A stretch of 53,456 nt of DNA from Clostridia bacterium (GCA_017621655.1 JAGASS010000012.1:1-53456); one strand, 5' to 3'. Positions 42,760 through 50,496 are shown, numbered from the stretch's first letter. Made by a program: numbers and translations. The notes: generated by a model not told the origin, from the sequence alone.

Positions 42760-42788
42760 ATTGTATACCATTTTAGTGTACTTTGCAA
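42760..42788 (-). promoter_or_regulatory. Sigma-A promoter of nifS-nifU
   Basis: TTGCAA (42783-42788), a 17-nt spacer, TACAAT (42760-42765) on the minus strand. It leaves a leader of about 65 nt containing a small CAAAGGA/TCCTTTC hairpin. Confidence 0.7.
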
Positions 42789-42919
42789 TAGCTTTTTCAA
42801 AAAAATATGACGAAATTAGAATCATTTAAGAAAATATTTTCGTTCTATTCATATATATCTGCCTTGTTGGTCAAAACGGCTTGCTTTTTATATGAAAGTA
42901 TATGTGCGATTTCTTTAGC

Positions 42920-42954
42920 AAAGAAGGAAGATGCTTTTGGCATCTTCCTTCTTT
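42920..42954. terminator. Terminator of the BlaI/BlaR1-type operon
   Basis: Perfect 15-bp stem AAAGAAGGAAGATGC/GCATCTTCCTTCTTT with a 5-nt loop, directly after the stop at 42967. Confidence 0.85.
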
Positions 42955-42966
42955 GAATAGTATTTA

Positions 42967-44250
42967 TCAGCTTTTACTGTATATTCTTTGCTCACTCAGG
43001 CAACCGCCTTCGCAGTTTGAGTCGAAATATCTGCAAGGGTAATCGGTTAATGATTGGAGTTTTTCTCCGCAGTGGTCGCATTCTTTGAATGCGCGGTGGT
43101 AATAAAGACCGTCTTCGGTATTTTTATACGTTTCAAAATACGGAGGTGCGTAATATTTATGTTCAGAGTTCTCACCGATGCTCGGAAATTCTATCTTTAC
43201 AGGTGGCATATAGTAGCCATAGTCAGTGTTCACTCCGAAATACGGGGCATTATCCTCAACAGATCCCGTTGTCGGTGGTGGATTTGTTCCTGTTGGGGTG
43301 TTGTTTCCGGAACGTGATCTCGAAAAGGGGTTTGTAAGTAAGCATACTGCAAGTGTTAAAAGGGCAATAAGAGCTGTTATAACTATGTAGAAAGCGGGTT
43401 TTTTATAGTTTAATACCGATTTTATTCTGCCTTTAACATTGACCTCACCAAACGCAAGAGGACTTACCGAGATAGCTTTTTTTACGTTACCTAACGACAG
43501 AAGAGCTTCTGAATAATCTGCACGCTCCGATGACGTCATATACTTTATCACCTTTTCGTCGCACGCCATTTCGATATCCTTACACAGAAGAATGTAGGAT
43601 AACCAAACGATCGGGTTAAACCAATGAAACGAAAGAAGAACGAAGGCAATGGGCTTGACTATATTATCGCGGCGACTTATATGCGCGCGCTCGTGAAGAA
43701 GTACCGAGCGAACTTTGTCTTCATCCATATTCATCGGAAGATATATTTTAGGAGAAATCATTCCAAGAACGAACGGCGATGAGACCCTTTCGCTTTCAAA
43801 AACGTTATCTTTTATCAGTATTGCACTTGAAAGACGGCGCTTCAATCTTAAGTAGCTAATGATTGCATACAGAATGAACAGAAATACAACGCCGATCCAT
43901 ATATACGGAATAATGTCTGTTGGAGTGACTTGTGCGGAACTAACGCCGTTAGGCGATTGGTAATGATTCCCAATGTATTCGTTTACAACGGAATCGAGAG
44001 TTCCGACTCCTGATTGAAAATGTGGAGCTTGCGCTTGATTTGACGGAGTAACGGTAACGGCGCTTGGTATAATACTGATTTTGCTGCTCGGGAAAAAGGG
44101 AATGATCAATCGGATTCCGACGATGCCCCAAAGAATACATAATATAAATTTGGGGGATCTTTTGAAGATCAGCCGGAAGATGAGTACTGCCAATATCGCC
44201 CAGCTTGCGGCAATACTCATATTAAATATATTTGTGAATATCGTTGACAT
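42967..44250 (-). CDS. BlaR1/MecR1-like M56 membrane metallopeptidase
   Basis: A 427-aa protein. Several hydrophobic segments (about residues 5-60, 110-130 and 280-305) surround a cytosolic zinc-peptidase domain with HERAH (HExxH) near residue 185. Family members cleave or inactivate the partner BlaI-type repressor when triggered. After the last membrane segment there is only about 120 residues: a Pro/Gly/Thr linker and a Cys-rich end (CDHCGEKL, CRYFDSNCEGGC). There is no penicillin-binding sensor domain. The start overlaps the BlaI-like stop by one base (TAATG) with AAAGGAGG upstream. Confidence 0.9.
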   Translation of the reverse strand: MSTIFTNIFNMSIAASWAILAVLIFRLIFKRSPKFILCILWGIVGIRLIIPFFPSSKISIIPSAVTVTPSNQAQAPHFQSGVGTLDSVVNEYIGNHYQSPNGVSSAQVTPTDIIPYIWIGVVFLFILYAIISYLRLKRRLSSAILIKDNVFESERVSSPFVLGMISPKIYLPMNMDEDKVRSVLLHERAHISRRDNIVKPIAFVLLSFHWFNPIVWLSYILLCKDIEMACDEKVIKYMTSSERADYSEALLSLGNVKKAISVSPLAFGEVNVKGRIKSVLNYKKPAFYIVITALIALLTLAVCLLTNPFSRSRSGNNTPTGTNPPPTTGSVEDNAPYFGVNTDYGYYMPPVKIEFPSIGENSEHKYYAPPYFETYKNTEDGLYYHRAFKECDHCGEKLQSLTDYPCRYFDSNCEGGCLSEQRIYSKS

Positions 44251-44618
44251 TATGAACCTCCTTTTTTCATATCCGAAATCATTTTCTGAAGCTCATCTAT
44301 CTCCTTTTCGCTTAGTTTCTTGCTTTTGCTGAATGCGGCAATGAATGCCGGAAGCGAACCTTCGAAGGTCTTTTCGATCATATCGCTGACCTCCGATATT
44401 TGTATCTCTTCCTTTGAAACTAATGAGGAGACTACAGTGTGTTCATTTTTTAAAACTCCGCGTTCGGACAATCGCTTAATTACCGTATAGGTTGTCGTTG
44501 GCTTCCATCCAAGTTGTTCACGGCAGAGCTTCACAAGCTCTGTGCTCTTTATCGGCTCGTGATCCCACAGTATCAGACAGAAACGGTACTCGCTTTCAAA
44601 TACCTTTGGTGTGTTCAT
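44250..44618 (-). CDS. BlaI/MecI-family transcriptional repressor
   Basis: A 122-aa protein: an N-terminal winged helix (about residues 10-75, LILWDHEPIKSTELVKLCRE then GWKPTTTYTVIKRLSERG) and a C-terminal helical dimerisation part with the region normally cut by BlaR1. GGGAGGG precedes the ATG. It is the first gene of the operon and probably controls it through the two dyads at 44634-44669. Confidence 0.93.
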   Translation of the reverse strand: MNTPKVFESEYRFCLILWDHEPIKSTELVKLCREQLGWKPTTTYTVIKRLSERGVLKNEHTVVSSLVSKEEIQISEVSDMIEKTFEGSLPAFIAAFSKSKKLSEKEIDELQKMISDMKKGGS

Positions 44619-44633
44619 ATTATCCCTCCCATT

Positions 44634-44645
44634 CTAATGCATTAG
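44634..44645. promoter_or_regulatory. BlaI-type operator dyad 1 (CTAATGCATTAG)
   Basis: Perfect 12-bp palindrome just downstream of the predicted start point of the BlaI operon. Its centre is 24 bp from that of dyad 2, so two repressor dimers could bind on one face of the helix. Confidence 0.6.
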
Positions 44646-44654
44646 AGCAATTAT

Positions 44655-44683
44655 AGTCTAACACGTTAGAGCGATTTTGTCAA
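44655..44683 (-). promoter_or_regulatory. Promoter of the BlaI/BlaR1-type operon
   Basis: TTGACA (44678-44683), a 17-nt spacer, TAGACT (44655-44660) on the minus strand. Dyad 2 overlaps the spacer and -10. Confidence 0.6.
44658..44669. promoter_or_regulatory. BlaI-type operator dyad 2 (CTAACACGTTAG)
   Basis: A 12-bp palindrome with one mismatched central pair, sharing CTAA/TTAG arms with dyad 1 and extended outwards by TCTAA and TTAGA. Position inside the promoter suggests direct repression. Confidence 0.6.
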
Positions 44684-44738
44684 TAGGTTTTTAAAGAATT
44701 AGTGAAAAATTTATTTTTCTTAAATTTCGAATATCCTA

Positions 44739-44768
44739 TTGACTTTTCGTACTGTCGTGTGTTATAAT
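44739..44768 (+). promoter_or_regulatory. Promoter of tRNA-Val
   Basis: TTGACT (44739-44744), an 18-nt spacer, TATAAT (44763-44768). Confidence 0.7.
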
Positions 44769-44779
44769 AGTCAAGCTTT

Positions 44780-44856
44780 GGGGGTATAGCTCAGCTGGTC
44801 AGAGTGTATGCTTGACATGCATAAGGTCGTTGGTTCGATCCCAATTGCCCCCACCA
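44780..44856 (+). tRNA. tRNA-Val (anticodon GAC)
   Basis: 77 nt with CCA encoded. The acceptor stem GGGGGTA pairs with TGCCCCC (one wobble). The anticodon arm is TATGC-TTGACAT-GCATA with anticodon GAC, read as Val. The T arm contains GGTTCGATCCC. Single tRNA gene with its own promoter and terminator. The D arm (GCTC...GAGT) is regular. Confidence 0.93.
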
Positions 44857-44857
44857 G

Positions 44858-44889
44858 AAAAAAGCCAAGTCATTCGACTTGGCTTTTTT
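44858..44889 (+). terminator. Terminator of tRNA-Val
   Basis: AAAAAAGCCAAGTC/GACTTGGCTTTTTT around ATTC, directly after the CCA end. Confidence 0.9.
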
Positions 44890-44934
44890 CAATGATGTTT
44901 GCGAGCAGAACAAGTAACATCATTTCGCTTGCTG

Positions 44935-44963
44935 TTGATTATTTTTTTAAGGTGTGTTATAAT
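44935..44963 (+). promoter_or_regulatory. Promoter of the ArsC/Spx-like gene
   Basis: TTGATT (44935-44940), a 17-nt spacer, TATAAT (44958-44963). Confidence 0.75.
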
Positions 44964-44993
44964 ACTATAAAGTGATTACAAGGAGCTTTAACT

Positions 44994-45344
44994 ATGCTTA
45001 AATTTATCTGTTATCCTAAATGCACGACCTGTCAGAGAGCGAAGAAGTGGCTTGATGATAATGGCATTGAATACGATCTGCGCGACATTAAGCTTGATAA
45101 GCCGACGCTTGACGAGCTGACCGAATGGCATAAGATAAGCGGTCTTACGCTTAAAAAGTTTTTCAATACAAGCGGACTTATTTATAAGTCGCTTGATCTC
45201 AAAAACAAGCTTCCCAATATGACCGAGGGCGAAATGCTTTCGCTTCTGTCGACTGACGGAATGCTTGTTAAGCGCCCGATACTTGTCGGTGATGGTTTTG
45301 TGCTTGTAGGTTTTAAGGAAGAAAACTGGAAAGAGAAGATATAA
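44994..45344 (+). CDS. ArsC/Spx-family thioredoxin-fold protein
   Basis: A 116-aa protein of the ArsC/YffB/Spx group. The N-terminal CTTC (CxxC) is at residues 10-13 in CYPKCTTCQRAKKWL; the family Arg-Pro motif appears as VKRPILV near 92. True arsenate reductases keep a three-Arg site and Spx proteins bind RNA polymerase through a Gly near residue 52; neither assignment is safe. It is probably a redox-active protein of the MgsR/YusI type. AAGGAG precedes the ATG. Single gene. Confidence 0.88.
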   Translation: MLKFICYPKCTTCQRAKKWLDDNGIEYDLRDIKLDKPTLDELTEWHKISGLTLKKFFNTSGLIYKSLDLKNKLPNMTEGEMLSLLSTDGMLVKRPILVGDGFVLVGFKEENWKEKI

Positions 45345-45346
45345 AG

Positions 45347-45373
45347 AAAAGGCAACGCATCGCGTTGCCTTTT
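45347..45373. terminator. Bidirectional terminator between the ArsC-like gene and uxaB
   Basis: AAAAGGCAACGC/GCGTTGCCTTTT, perfect 12-bp stem with a 3-nt loop between convergent genes. Confidence 0.88.
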
Positions 45374-45385
45374 ATCATTATTATA

Positions 45386-46894
45386 TTATTCCGCTGCCGC
45401 TTCTTCGATCGCTGCCTGCATGCCTTCCTTTTCAATCTTGGTAAGGATGCGCTTTGCCTCGTCGAGGAACGTAGGAACGGTAGTGAGGTCGAGTCCCCAC
45501 CAGTCCTCGCGCTTCATTACTGCTTCTGCGAGCTCGTGGAGCGAGTCGTTACGGTGCTCATAGTAGAACTCGAGAACGGCTCTGTCGTCGTTTATCATAT
45601 ACTCCTTGCCGTTACGGGAGTTTACAAGTCCGTTATCGCGGAGCTCGTAGCCGTGGAAGAAGCACATATACGCGCAGAATCCGAGAGTAAGACCGGTTGG
45701 CACGCGTCCGAACTTCTCAGCATATCCGAGAAGCGACGGGAGAACTCTTGCTCTCCACTTTGAAGTGGTATTGAGCGAGATCGCCATAAGCTGATGGTCG
45801 ATGAAGGGGTTATTAAGACGGTCGAAAATTACGCGAGCGTATTCGATCAGATCGTCGTTCGTGAAGGGGAACTCCTCGGAATAGGGAAGAGTGGGTATGA
45901 TCTCCTTATAAACTACGTTTGACGCGAAGTCTGCCACCGCCTTATCCTGAAGTGCGAAGCGCATAATGTCGTTTCCTGCGAGGTAAGCAGCGAGGGTTAT
46001 CGTCGTCTGAACGCCGTTGAGGATACGCACCTTTTCCTGCTTGAAGGGACGGCAGTCGGGAGTTACGATTACGGGAAGTCCTGCCGCCTTGAAGGGAAGC
46101 TCGTCCTCGAGGAACTGAGGTCCTTCTATGTACCAAACTGCGAAGATTTCGCCTGTGTCGAGGTTATCGTCGATATATCCGTTTTCTGCGTTGATCGCAT
46201 CTGCCTCTGCGCGAGGATAACCTGTTACGATTCTGTCGACCATCGTCGAGCAGAATATATTTTTCTCGTTTACCCAGCTCTTGAAGCCGTCACCGAGATT
46301 CCACTGGTCGATATAGCAGTTAACGCAACGCTTCAGCTCTTCGCCGTTGTGGTCGATAAGCTCGCAGGAGAGGAAAACGAGTCCGGGCGCGTTTTCATTT
46401 CCGAGCTTATTATAGCGCTCGAAGAGCACCTGAGTTACCTTTGCGGGGAAGGACGACGAGGGCTTATCCTCAAACTTGCTCGACGGATCGTACGCGATTC
46501 CTGCTTCGGTCGTATTGCTGACTACGAAGCGGATCTCGGGGTTTACTGCGTACTCCATAAGTGCGTCGTAGTCCTCATAAGGGTTAATGACCTTAGAAAT
46601 CGAGCTTATGATGCGCTTGTTTACGACCTTTTCGCCATTTTCGAGGCCTCGGAGAAGAACGGTATAGAGGCCGTCCTGCTCGTTTATTTCCTTTGCTCTG
46701 CCTGCGGATATGGGGGTTACGACAGCGACCTTGCCGTTATAGCCGACCTTTTCGTTTGCGAGGTCGAAGAAGTAATCCACGAACGCGCGGAGGAAGTTTC
46801 CTTCGCCGAACTGAAGCACCTTTACGGGTGCGTCCTTGAGAAGATAGCCGTTATAGCCCTGTTCTTCGAGAGTTTTATACGATAACTTTTTCAT
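45386..46894 (-). CDS. uxaB: Tagaturonate reductase family (UxaB-like) NAD-dependent dehydrogenase
   Basis: A 502-aa member of the long-chain mannitol/altronate dehydrogenase family, close to UxaB, which interconverts D-tagaturonate and D-altronate with NAD(H). The N-terminal Rossmann start is VLQFGEGNFLRAFVDYFFD. Further family segments are SNTTEAGIAYDP, LSCELIDHNGEELKRCV, EPPY-like region ILNGVQTTITLAAYLAG and the C-terminal FNRLNNPFIDHQL-type stretch. AAAGGAG precedes the ATG. It is the last gene of the minus-strand iol-like operon; no uxaA or uxaC is present, so the true substrate could be another keto acid of that operon. Confidence 0.85.
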   Translation of the reverse strand: MKKLSYKTLEEQGYNGYLLKDAPVKVLQFGEGNFLRAFVDYFFDLANEKVGYNGKVAVVTPISAGRAKEINEQDGLYTVLLRGLENGEKVVNKRIISSISKVINPYEDYDALMEYAVNPEIRFVVSNTTEAGIAYDPSSKFEDKPSSSFPAKVTQVLFERYNKLGNENAPGLVFLSCELIDHNGEELKRCVNCYIDQWNLGDGFKSWVNEKNIFCSTMVDRIVTGYPRAEADAINAENGYIDDNLDTGEIFAVWYIEGPQFLEDELPFKAAGLPVIVTPDCRPFKQEKVRILNGVQTTITLAAYLAGNDIMRFALQDKAVADFASNVVYKEIIPTLPYSEEFPFTNDDLIEYARVIFDRLNNPFIDHQLMAISLNTTSKWRARVLPSLLGYAEKFGRVPTGLTLGFCAYMCFFHGYELRDNGLVNSRNGKEYMINDDRAVLEFYYEHRNDSLHELAEAVMKREDWWGLDLTTVPTFLDEAKRILTKIEKEGMQAAIEEAAAE

Positions 46895-46913
46895 TTTTGC
46901 GTCTCCTTTGTGC

Positions 46914-46940
46914 GGGGCGTCGGGGACGTCGCCCCCTACA
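46914..46940. repeat. Single arm of repeat family 2
   Basis: GGGGCGTCGGGGACGTCGCC then CCCTACA, nearly identical to the right arm at 3640-3666 and inserted in the 92-nt gap between iolJ and uxaB. Confidence 0.75.
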
Positions 46941-46986
46941 ATGTGTTTTTTATTTTGTTAAGTGTTGAATAGTTCGATGCGAGTGT

Positions 46987-47802
46987 TTAATGAACGATGG
47001 TCATTTTTTCTTTTGCTTTTTCAGATACTGCTTTCATTGATGCGGGGAAGAATTTGAGACGGTCAAACTCCTCGGTCATCTCGTTTACCGTCTTACGCAG
47101 TGTGTTACCGAATGCCATGCGAAGCGAGGTTCCGAGGTTTATTTTGCTTACGCCCATTTCGCACATCTTCGATAGGTCGTCATCCTTGACGCCCGACGAT
47201 CCGTGAATTACGAGGGGCGTATCGACCTTTTCCTTAATGCGCTTAAGGAGATCAAAGTCGATCTTTGCTTCCTGTATCTTCATTCTGTGAACGGTTCCAA
47301 TGGCGACTGCGAGCGCGTCAACGCCTGTCTCGCGTGCGAACCATACCGCCTGATCGGGATCGGTGTATTCGGCCTTTGCAACGACGTTCGGGTCGGAATA
47401 TCCAACCGATCCGATCTCGGCTTCAACGGATACGCCCGCCGCGTGTGCAAGCTCGACGATCTCTTTGGTGTTAGCGAGGTTTTCCTCGATCGGAAGCTGT
47501 GAGCCGTCGTACATTACCGACGTGTAGCCCGATGCGATAGCTCTTTCGATGTCGTGCTTTGAACGGCTGTGGTCGAGGTGAACGCAGACGGGAACTGACG
47601 CGTTCTTCGCCATTGTTACGAGCATCGGTCCGATAATTTCCTGCGGAATGAAGTCGACGCAGTCCTTATTCGTCATAAGGATAACGGGGCATCCCATTTC
47701 TTCAGCCGTGCGGACGACCGATATTGCGTCCTCGTATCCGAAGACGTTGAATGCGGCGACGGTGCGCTGTGTTTTGAGAATTTCTTTAAGTGTAATAAGC
47801 AT
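46987..47802 (-). CDS. iolJ: Class II aldolase, probably 6-phospho-5-dehydro-2-deoxy-D-gluconate aldolase (IolJ) or fructose-bisphosphate aldolase
   Basis: A 271-aa class II (zinc) aldolase. Metal and catalytic residues are HLDHS (Asp and His) near residue 80, GTVHRMK (His) near 175 and VIHGSSG (His) near 203, then INLGTSLR. Fructose-bisphosphate aldolase is the default name for the family. Position 7 nt after a 5-dehydro-2-deoxygluconokinase gene favours IolJ, which yields dihydroxyacetone phosphate and malonate semialdehyde. The ATG at 47802 follows TGAGGCAGAT; the open frame extends upstream into iolC but has no good start there. Confidence 0.88.
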   Translation of the reverse strand: MLITLKEILKTQRTVAAFNVFGYEDAISVVRTAEEMGCPVILMTNKDCVDFIPQEIIGPMLVTMAKNASVPVCVHLDHSRSKHDIERAIASGYTSVMYDGSQLPIEENLANTKEIVELAHAAGVSVEAEIGSVGYSDPNVVAKAEYTDPDQAVWFARETGVDALAVAIGTVHRMKIQEAKIDFDLLKRIKEKVDTPLVIHGSSGVKDDDLSKMCEMGVSKINLGTSLRMAFGNTLRKTVNEMTEEFDRLKFFPASMKAVSEKAKEKMTIVH

Positions 47803-47809
47803 ATCTGCC

Positions 47810-48823
47810 TCACATTTCAAAGATGACCTGCTCGCCTTCGGCGTGCTTTTGGTCAATGAATTCGAGAAGCTTTGCTTCCGTCGGAAGTGCCTCGGAGCAG
47901 TTTGTTGCCGCGACTGCGAGCGATGCGCTTGCAGTTCCTCTTTCGGCACATTCGGGAATAGAAATTCCCTTGATGAGTGCAGAAACGAATGCGCTTGCGT
48001 AAGCGTCTCCGCCACCCGTTGCCTTAAGGAAGTTTATCTTGAAGGGAAGCACCTTGTACTTCTTTCCGTCGTTACAGTAGACGCAAGAGCCATCAGCGCC
48101 GTGCTTGATTATGAGGAGCTTAGCGCCCTCGTTGAACCAACGCTTGGCGGTTACCTCGTCGGTATCGCCCTCGGAGATTATCGCGTCGGTGAGGTCAAAC
48201 TCCTCGCGCGAGCCCATTATCATTTCGGAATCCTTTGCGGCGAGGGTGTAGTAGAGCGAAATTTCATTTTTGCTCTTCCAGACCTGCGCGCGGTAGTCGA
48301 TATCGAAGATGACCTTCGTATTATGCTTTTTTGCGAGCATTATTGCCTTGAGCGCCGCCTCGCGAGAGGGGGACGCGGAAAGTGCTGTGCCCGATATAAT
48401 GATCGATTTTGCAGACGCTATGTAATCCTCATCGACGTCGTCGCAGGTTATCTGAAGGTCTGCTACGTTTTCGTCGCGGTACATCATAAGGTTCGTCTTG
48501 CCGTTGGGAAGGATCTCCGAGAAGGCAAGTCCGAGCATTTCGCCGTGCTTTGCTCTTGCGACGTGAGAAACGTCGATACCCTGGCTCTTAAGGTAGTGAA
48601 GCACAAAGTCGCCCAAGCTGTCGTTTGACACGCAGCTGAGGAAGCCGACCTTACAGCCCATTTTCGAAAGACCTACACCGGTATTTGCCGACGAGCCGCC
48701 AACGTATTTATTGAAGTTTACGTTTTCTATAAATGATTTGCCGAAATCGGCGGGGTTTATGTCGATCGCTATGCGTCCGAAAAGAATTACGTCAAGCGGT
48801 CTATCTTGTTCAAACTGAAGCAT
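47810..48823 (-). CDS. iolC: 5-dehydro-2-deoxygluconokinase (IolC), PfkB family
   Basis: A 337-aa PfkB-fold sugar kinase. IolC-type features are the N-terminal ERPLDVILFGR-like region (DRPLDVILFGRIAIDINP), KYVGGSSANTGVGLSKMG, and the C-terminal anion-hole motif, here ATGGGDAYASAF where most kinases have GAGDAFA; the catalytic Asp is kept. It phosphorylates 2-deoxy-5-keto-D-gluconate in myo-inositol breakdown. AAGGAGATAAAAA precedes the ATG. It lies between iolA and iolJ. Confidence 0.92.
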   Translation of the reverse strand: MLQFEQDRPLDVILFGRIAIDINPADFGKSFIENVNFNKYVGGSSANTGVGLSKMGCKVGFLSCVSNDSLGDFVLHYLKSQGIDVSHVARAKHGEMLGLAFSEILPNGKTNLMMYRDENVADLQITCDDVDEDYIASAKSIIISGTALSASPSREAALKAIMLAKKHNTKVIFDIDYRAQVWKSKNEISLYYTLAAKDSEMIMGSREEFDLTDAIISEGDTDEVTAKRWFNEGAKLLIIKHGADGSCVYCNDGKKYKVLPFKINFLKATGGGDAYASAFVSALIKGISIPECAERGTASASLAVAATNCSEALPTEAKLLEFIDQKHAEGEQVIFEM

Positions 48824-48850
48824 TTTTTATCTCCTTGTATAAGGTTTTCA

Positions 48851-48875
48851 GGGTTGCCGCTTGAGACGGCAACCC
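48851..48875 (-). other. Intercistronic hairpin between iolA and iolC
   Basis: Perfect 9-bp GC-rich stem GGGTTGCCG/CGGCAACCC with a 7-nt loop and no T-run. More likely an mRNA stability or processing element than a terminator. Confidence 0.55.
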
Positions 48876-48888
48876 AATTTTTGCGTTA

Positions 48889-50400
48889 TCAGATTCTTTC
48901 GACAGTACCTTCCCAGGTGTCCATCGCTTTCTTTCTCGATTCCTCGTCGTACCAGTGCTTGGTGACGGTCTTTGCGCGAGTATAGAAGCGGATTCCGTCG
49001 AGACCGAGAACGTGCTGGTCACCGTAGAAGGAGTCCTTGTTACCCGAGAACGGGAAATATGCAGAGGGAACGGGGATACCGACGTTGATACCGACCATGC
49101 CGCCGTCGGTACGCATCTCGAACTCGCGAGCGTAGTAGCCCGACGAGGTGAAGATAACGGAGCCGTTAGCGAAGCGGTTTGCATTCATGATAGCAAGACC
49201 CTCTTCGAAGTTCTTAACACGCTTGATAACGGTTACCGGTCCGAAGATCTCGCAGTCGCCGACAGACATTCCGGGCTTGACGTTGTCAAGAATGGTAGGA
49301 CCGACGAAGTAGCCGTTTTCGTAACCGGGAACAACGATGTCGCGTCCGTCGAGAACGAGAGTTGCGCCCTCGTCGATACCCTTCTGGATCCAGTTGCAGA
49401 CCGATTCCTTATGCTTTGCGGAAACGACGGGTCCGAGCTGAGTTTCAGGATCGTAGGAGCAGCCGACCTTGAGCGCCTCTGCCTTCTTCTTGAGAAGAGC
49501 AACGAAGCGGTCAGCGATGGATTCCTGAACTACGATTGCGGGAAGCGCCATGCAGCGCATGCCTGCACAGCCGTAGGTAGAGTTGATTATAGCGTTTACG
49601 GAGCTTTCAAGGTCGCAGTCCTCGAGAACGAGCGCGTGGTTCTTTGCCTCGCACTGTGCCTGAACGCGCTTGCCGTGTGCCGCGGCAACGGAATAGATAT
49701 GCTTACCGACGTTTGTCGTTCCGACGAAGGTAACTGCCTGAATACGGGGATCGGTAAGGAACATTTCGGATTCCTGTCTTGAGCAGGTTACAAGGTTAAC
49801 GACGCCCTTCGGGAAGCCGGCTTCCTCATAGAAAAGCTCAAGAATACGCATAGAGGTAAGGGGAGTCATCGATGCCGCCTTGAGAACGACGGTGTTACCG
49901 GTCGCAATCGCGAGCGGAACCATCCAGCCCCACGGGATCATTGCAGGGAAGTTAAAGGGAACGATGCCTGCAACTACTCCAAGCGGAACGCGGTAGGTCG
50001 CGGTATCGAAGCCCGTAGTTACCTGAAGCGATGCGTTGCCCTGAGATGCGAAAGGAACGGAGCAAGCAAACTCTGTCGGCTCGATCGCCTTAAGCACGTC
50101 GCCTCTTGCCTCTGCAAGATTCTTACCTAGCTCCTTGGAGCAGAGAAGGGTAAGCTCTTCGAGGTGATCAACGAGAACGTTACGCCACTTGAACATCATC
50201 TGTGTACGCTTACTGATCGACATAGCGGACCAAGCGGGGAATGCCGCGTGAGCCGCCGCGATAGCTTCGTCAACCTCTTCCGCGGTACAGCAGGGAACCT
50301 CTGCAATTACCTCACCCGTTGACGAGTCGGTAACCTCCATCCATTTGTCGGTCTTCGAATCCTTCCATTCTCCGCCGACGCAATACTTCATTCTTTTCAT
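48889..50400 (-). CDS. iolA: Methylmalonate/malonate-semialdehyde dehydrogenase (IolA/MmsA)
   Basis: A 503-aa CoA-acylating aldehyde dehydrogenase that converts malonate semialdehyde to acetyl-CoA and CO2. Typical segments are PFNFPAMIPWGWM, EAKNHALVLEDCD with the preceding catalytic-loop region, the catalytic Cys in YGCAGMRCMA near residue 290, and the C-terminal GINVGIPVPSAYFPFSG. The ATG at 50400 has only a weak ribosome binding site (GAATGAAAG, GGACGG further up). It heads the operon from a full-consensus promoter and, unusually, the product of the pathway's last enzyme is encoded first. Confidence 0.94.
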   Translation of the reverse strand: MKRMKYCVGGEWKDSKTDKWMEVTDSSTGEVIAEVPCCTAEEVDEAIAAAHAAFPAWSAMSISKRTQMMFKWRNVLVDHLEELTLLCSKELGKNLAEARGDVLKAIEPTEFACSVPFASQGNASLQVTTGFDTATYRVPLGVVAGIVPFNFPAMIPWGWMVPLAIATGNTVVLKAASMTPLTSMRILELFYEEAGFPKGVVNLVTCSRQESEMFLTDPRIQAVTFVGTTNVGKHIYSVAAAHGKRVQAQCEAKNHALVLEDCDLESSVNAIINSTYGCAGMRCMALPAIVVQESIADRFVALLKKKAEALKVGCSYDPETQLGPVVSAKHKESVCNWIQKGIDEGATLVLDGRDIVVPGYENGYFVGPTILDNVKPGMSVGDCEIFGPVTVIKRVKNFEEGLAIMNANRFANGSVIFTSSGYYAREFEMRTDGGMVGINVGIPVPSAYFPFSGNKDSFYGDQHVLGLDGIRFYTRAKTVTKHWYDEESRKKAMDTWEGTVERI

Positions 50401-50440
50401 CTTTCATTCCGTCCTTTTTTGACATTTTTTTGATATGGAT

Positions 50441-50451
50441 TGCATTATGCA
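50441..50451. promoter_or_regulatory. TGCATTATGCA palindrome in the iolA leader
   Basis: Perfect 11-bp palindrome between the iolA promoter and start codon, a possible operator. The only support is its symmetry and position. Confidence 0.25.
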
Positions 50452-50467
50452 GTATTTCTACTTTTTT

Positions 50468-50496
50468 ATTATATCACTTTGTTTGTTCCGTGTCAA
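50468..50496 (-). promoter_or_regulatory. Consensus sigma-A promoter of the iolA-iolC-iolJ-uxaB operon
   Basis: TTGACA (50491-50496), a 17-nt spacer, TATAAT (50468-50473) on the minus strand; both boxes perfect. A promoter this strong implies tight repression or constant use. Confidence 0.9.

Noticed and set aside
44780..44856. Integration site of a mobile element at tRNA-Val
   Set aside because: No integrase and no duplicated 3' tRNA end lie nearby; the neighbouring genes are ordinary single units.
47803..48015. 72-residue-longer start for the class II aldolase
   Set aside because: It would overlap iolC, has no ribosome binding site and adds low-complexity residues absent from the family; the ATG at 47802 has GAGG at good spacing.
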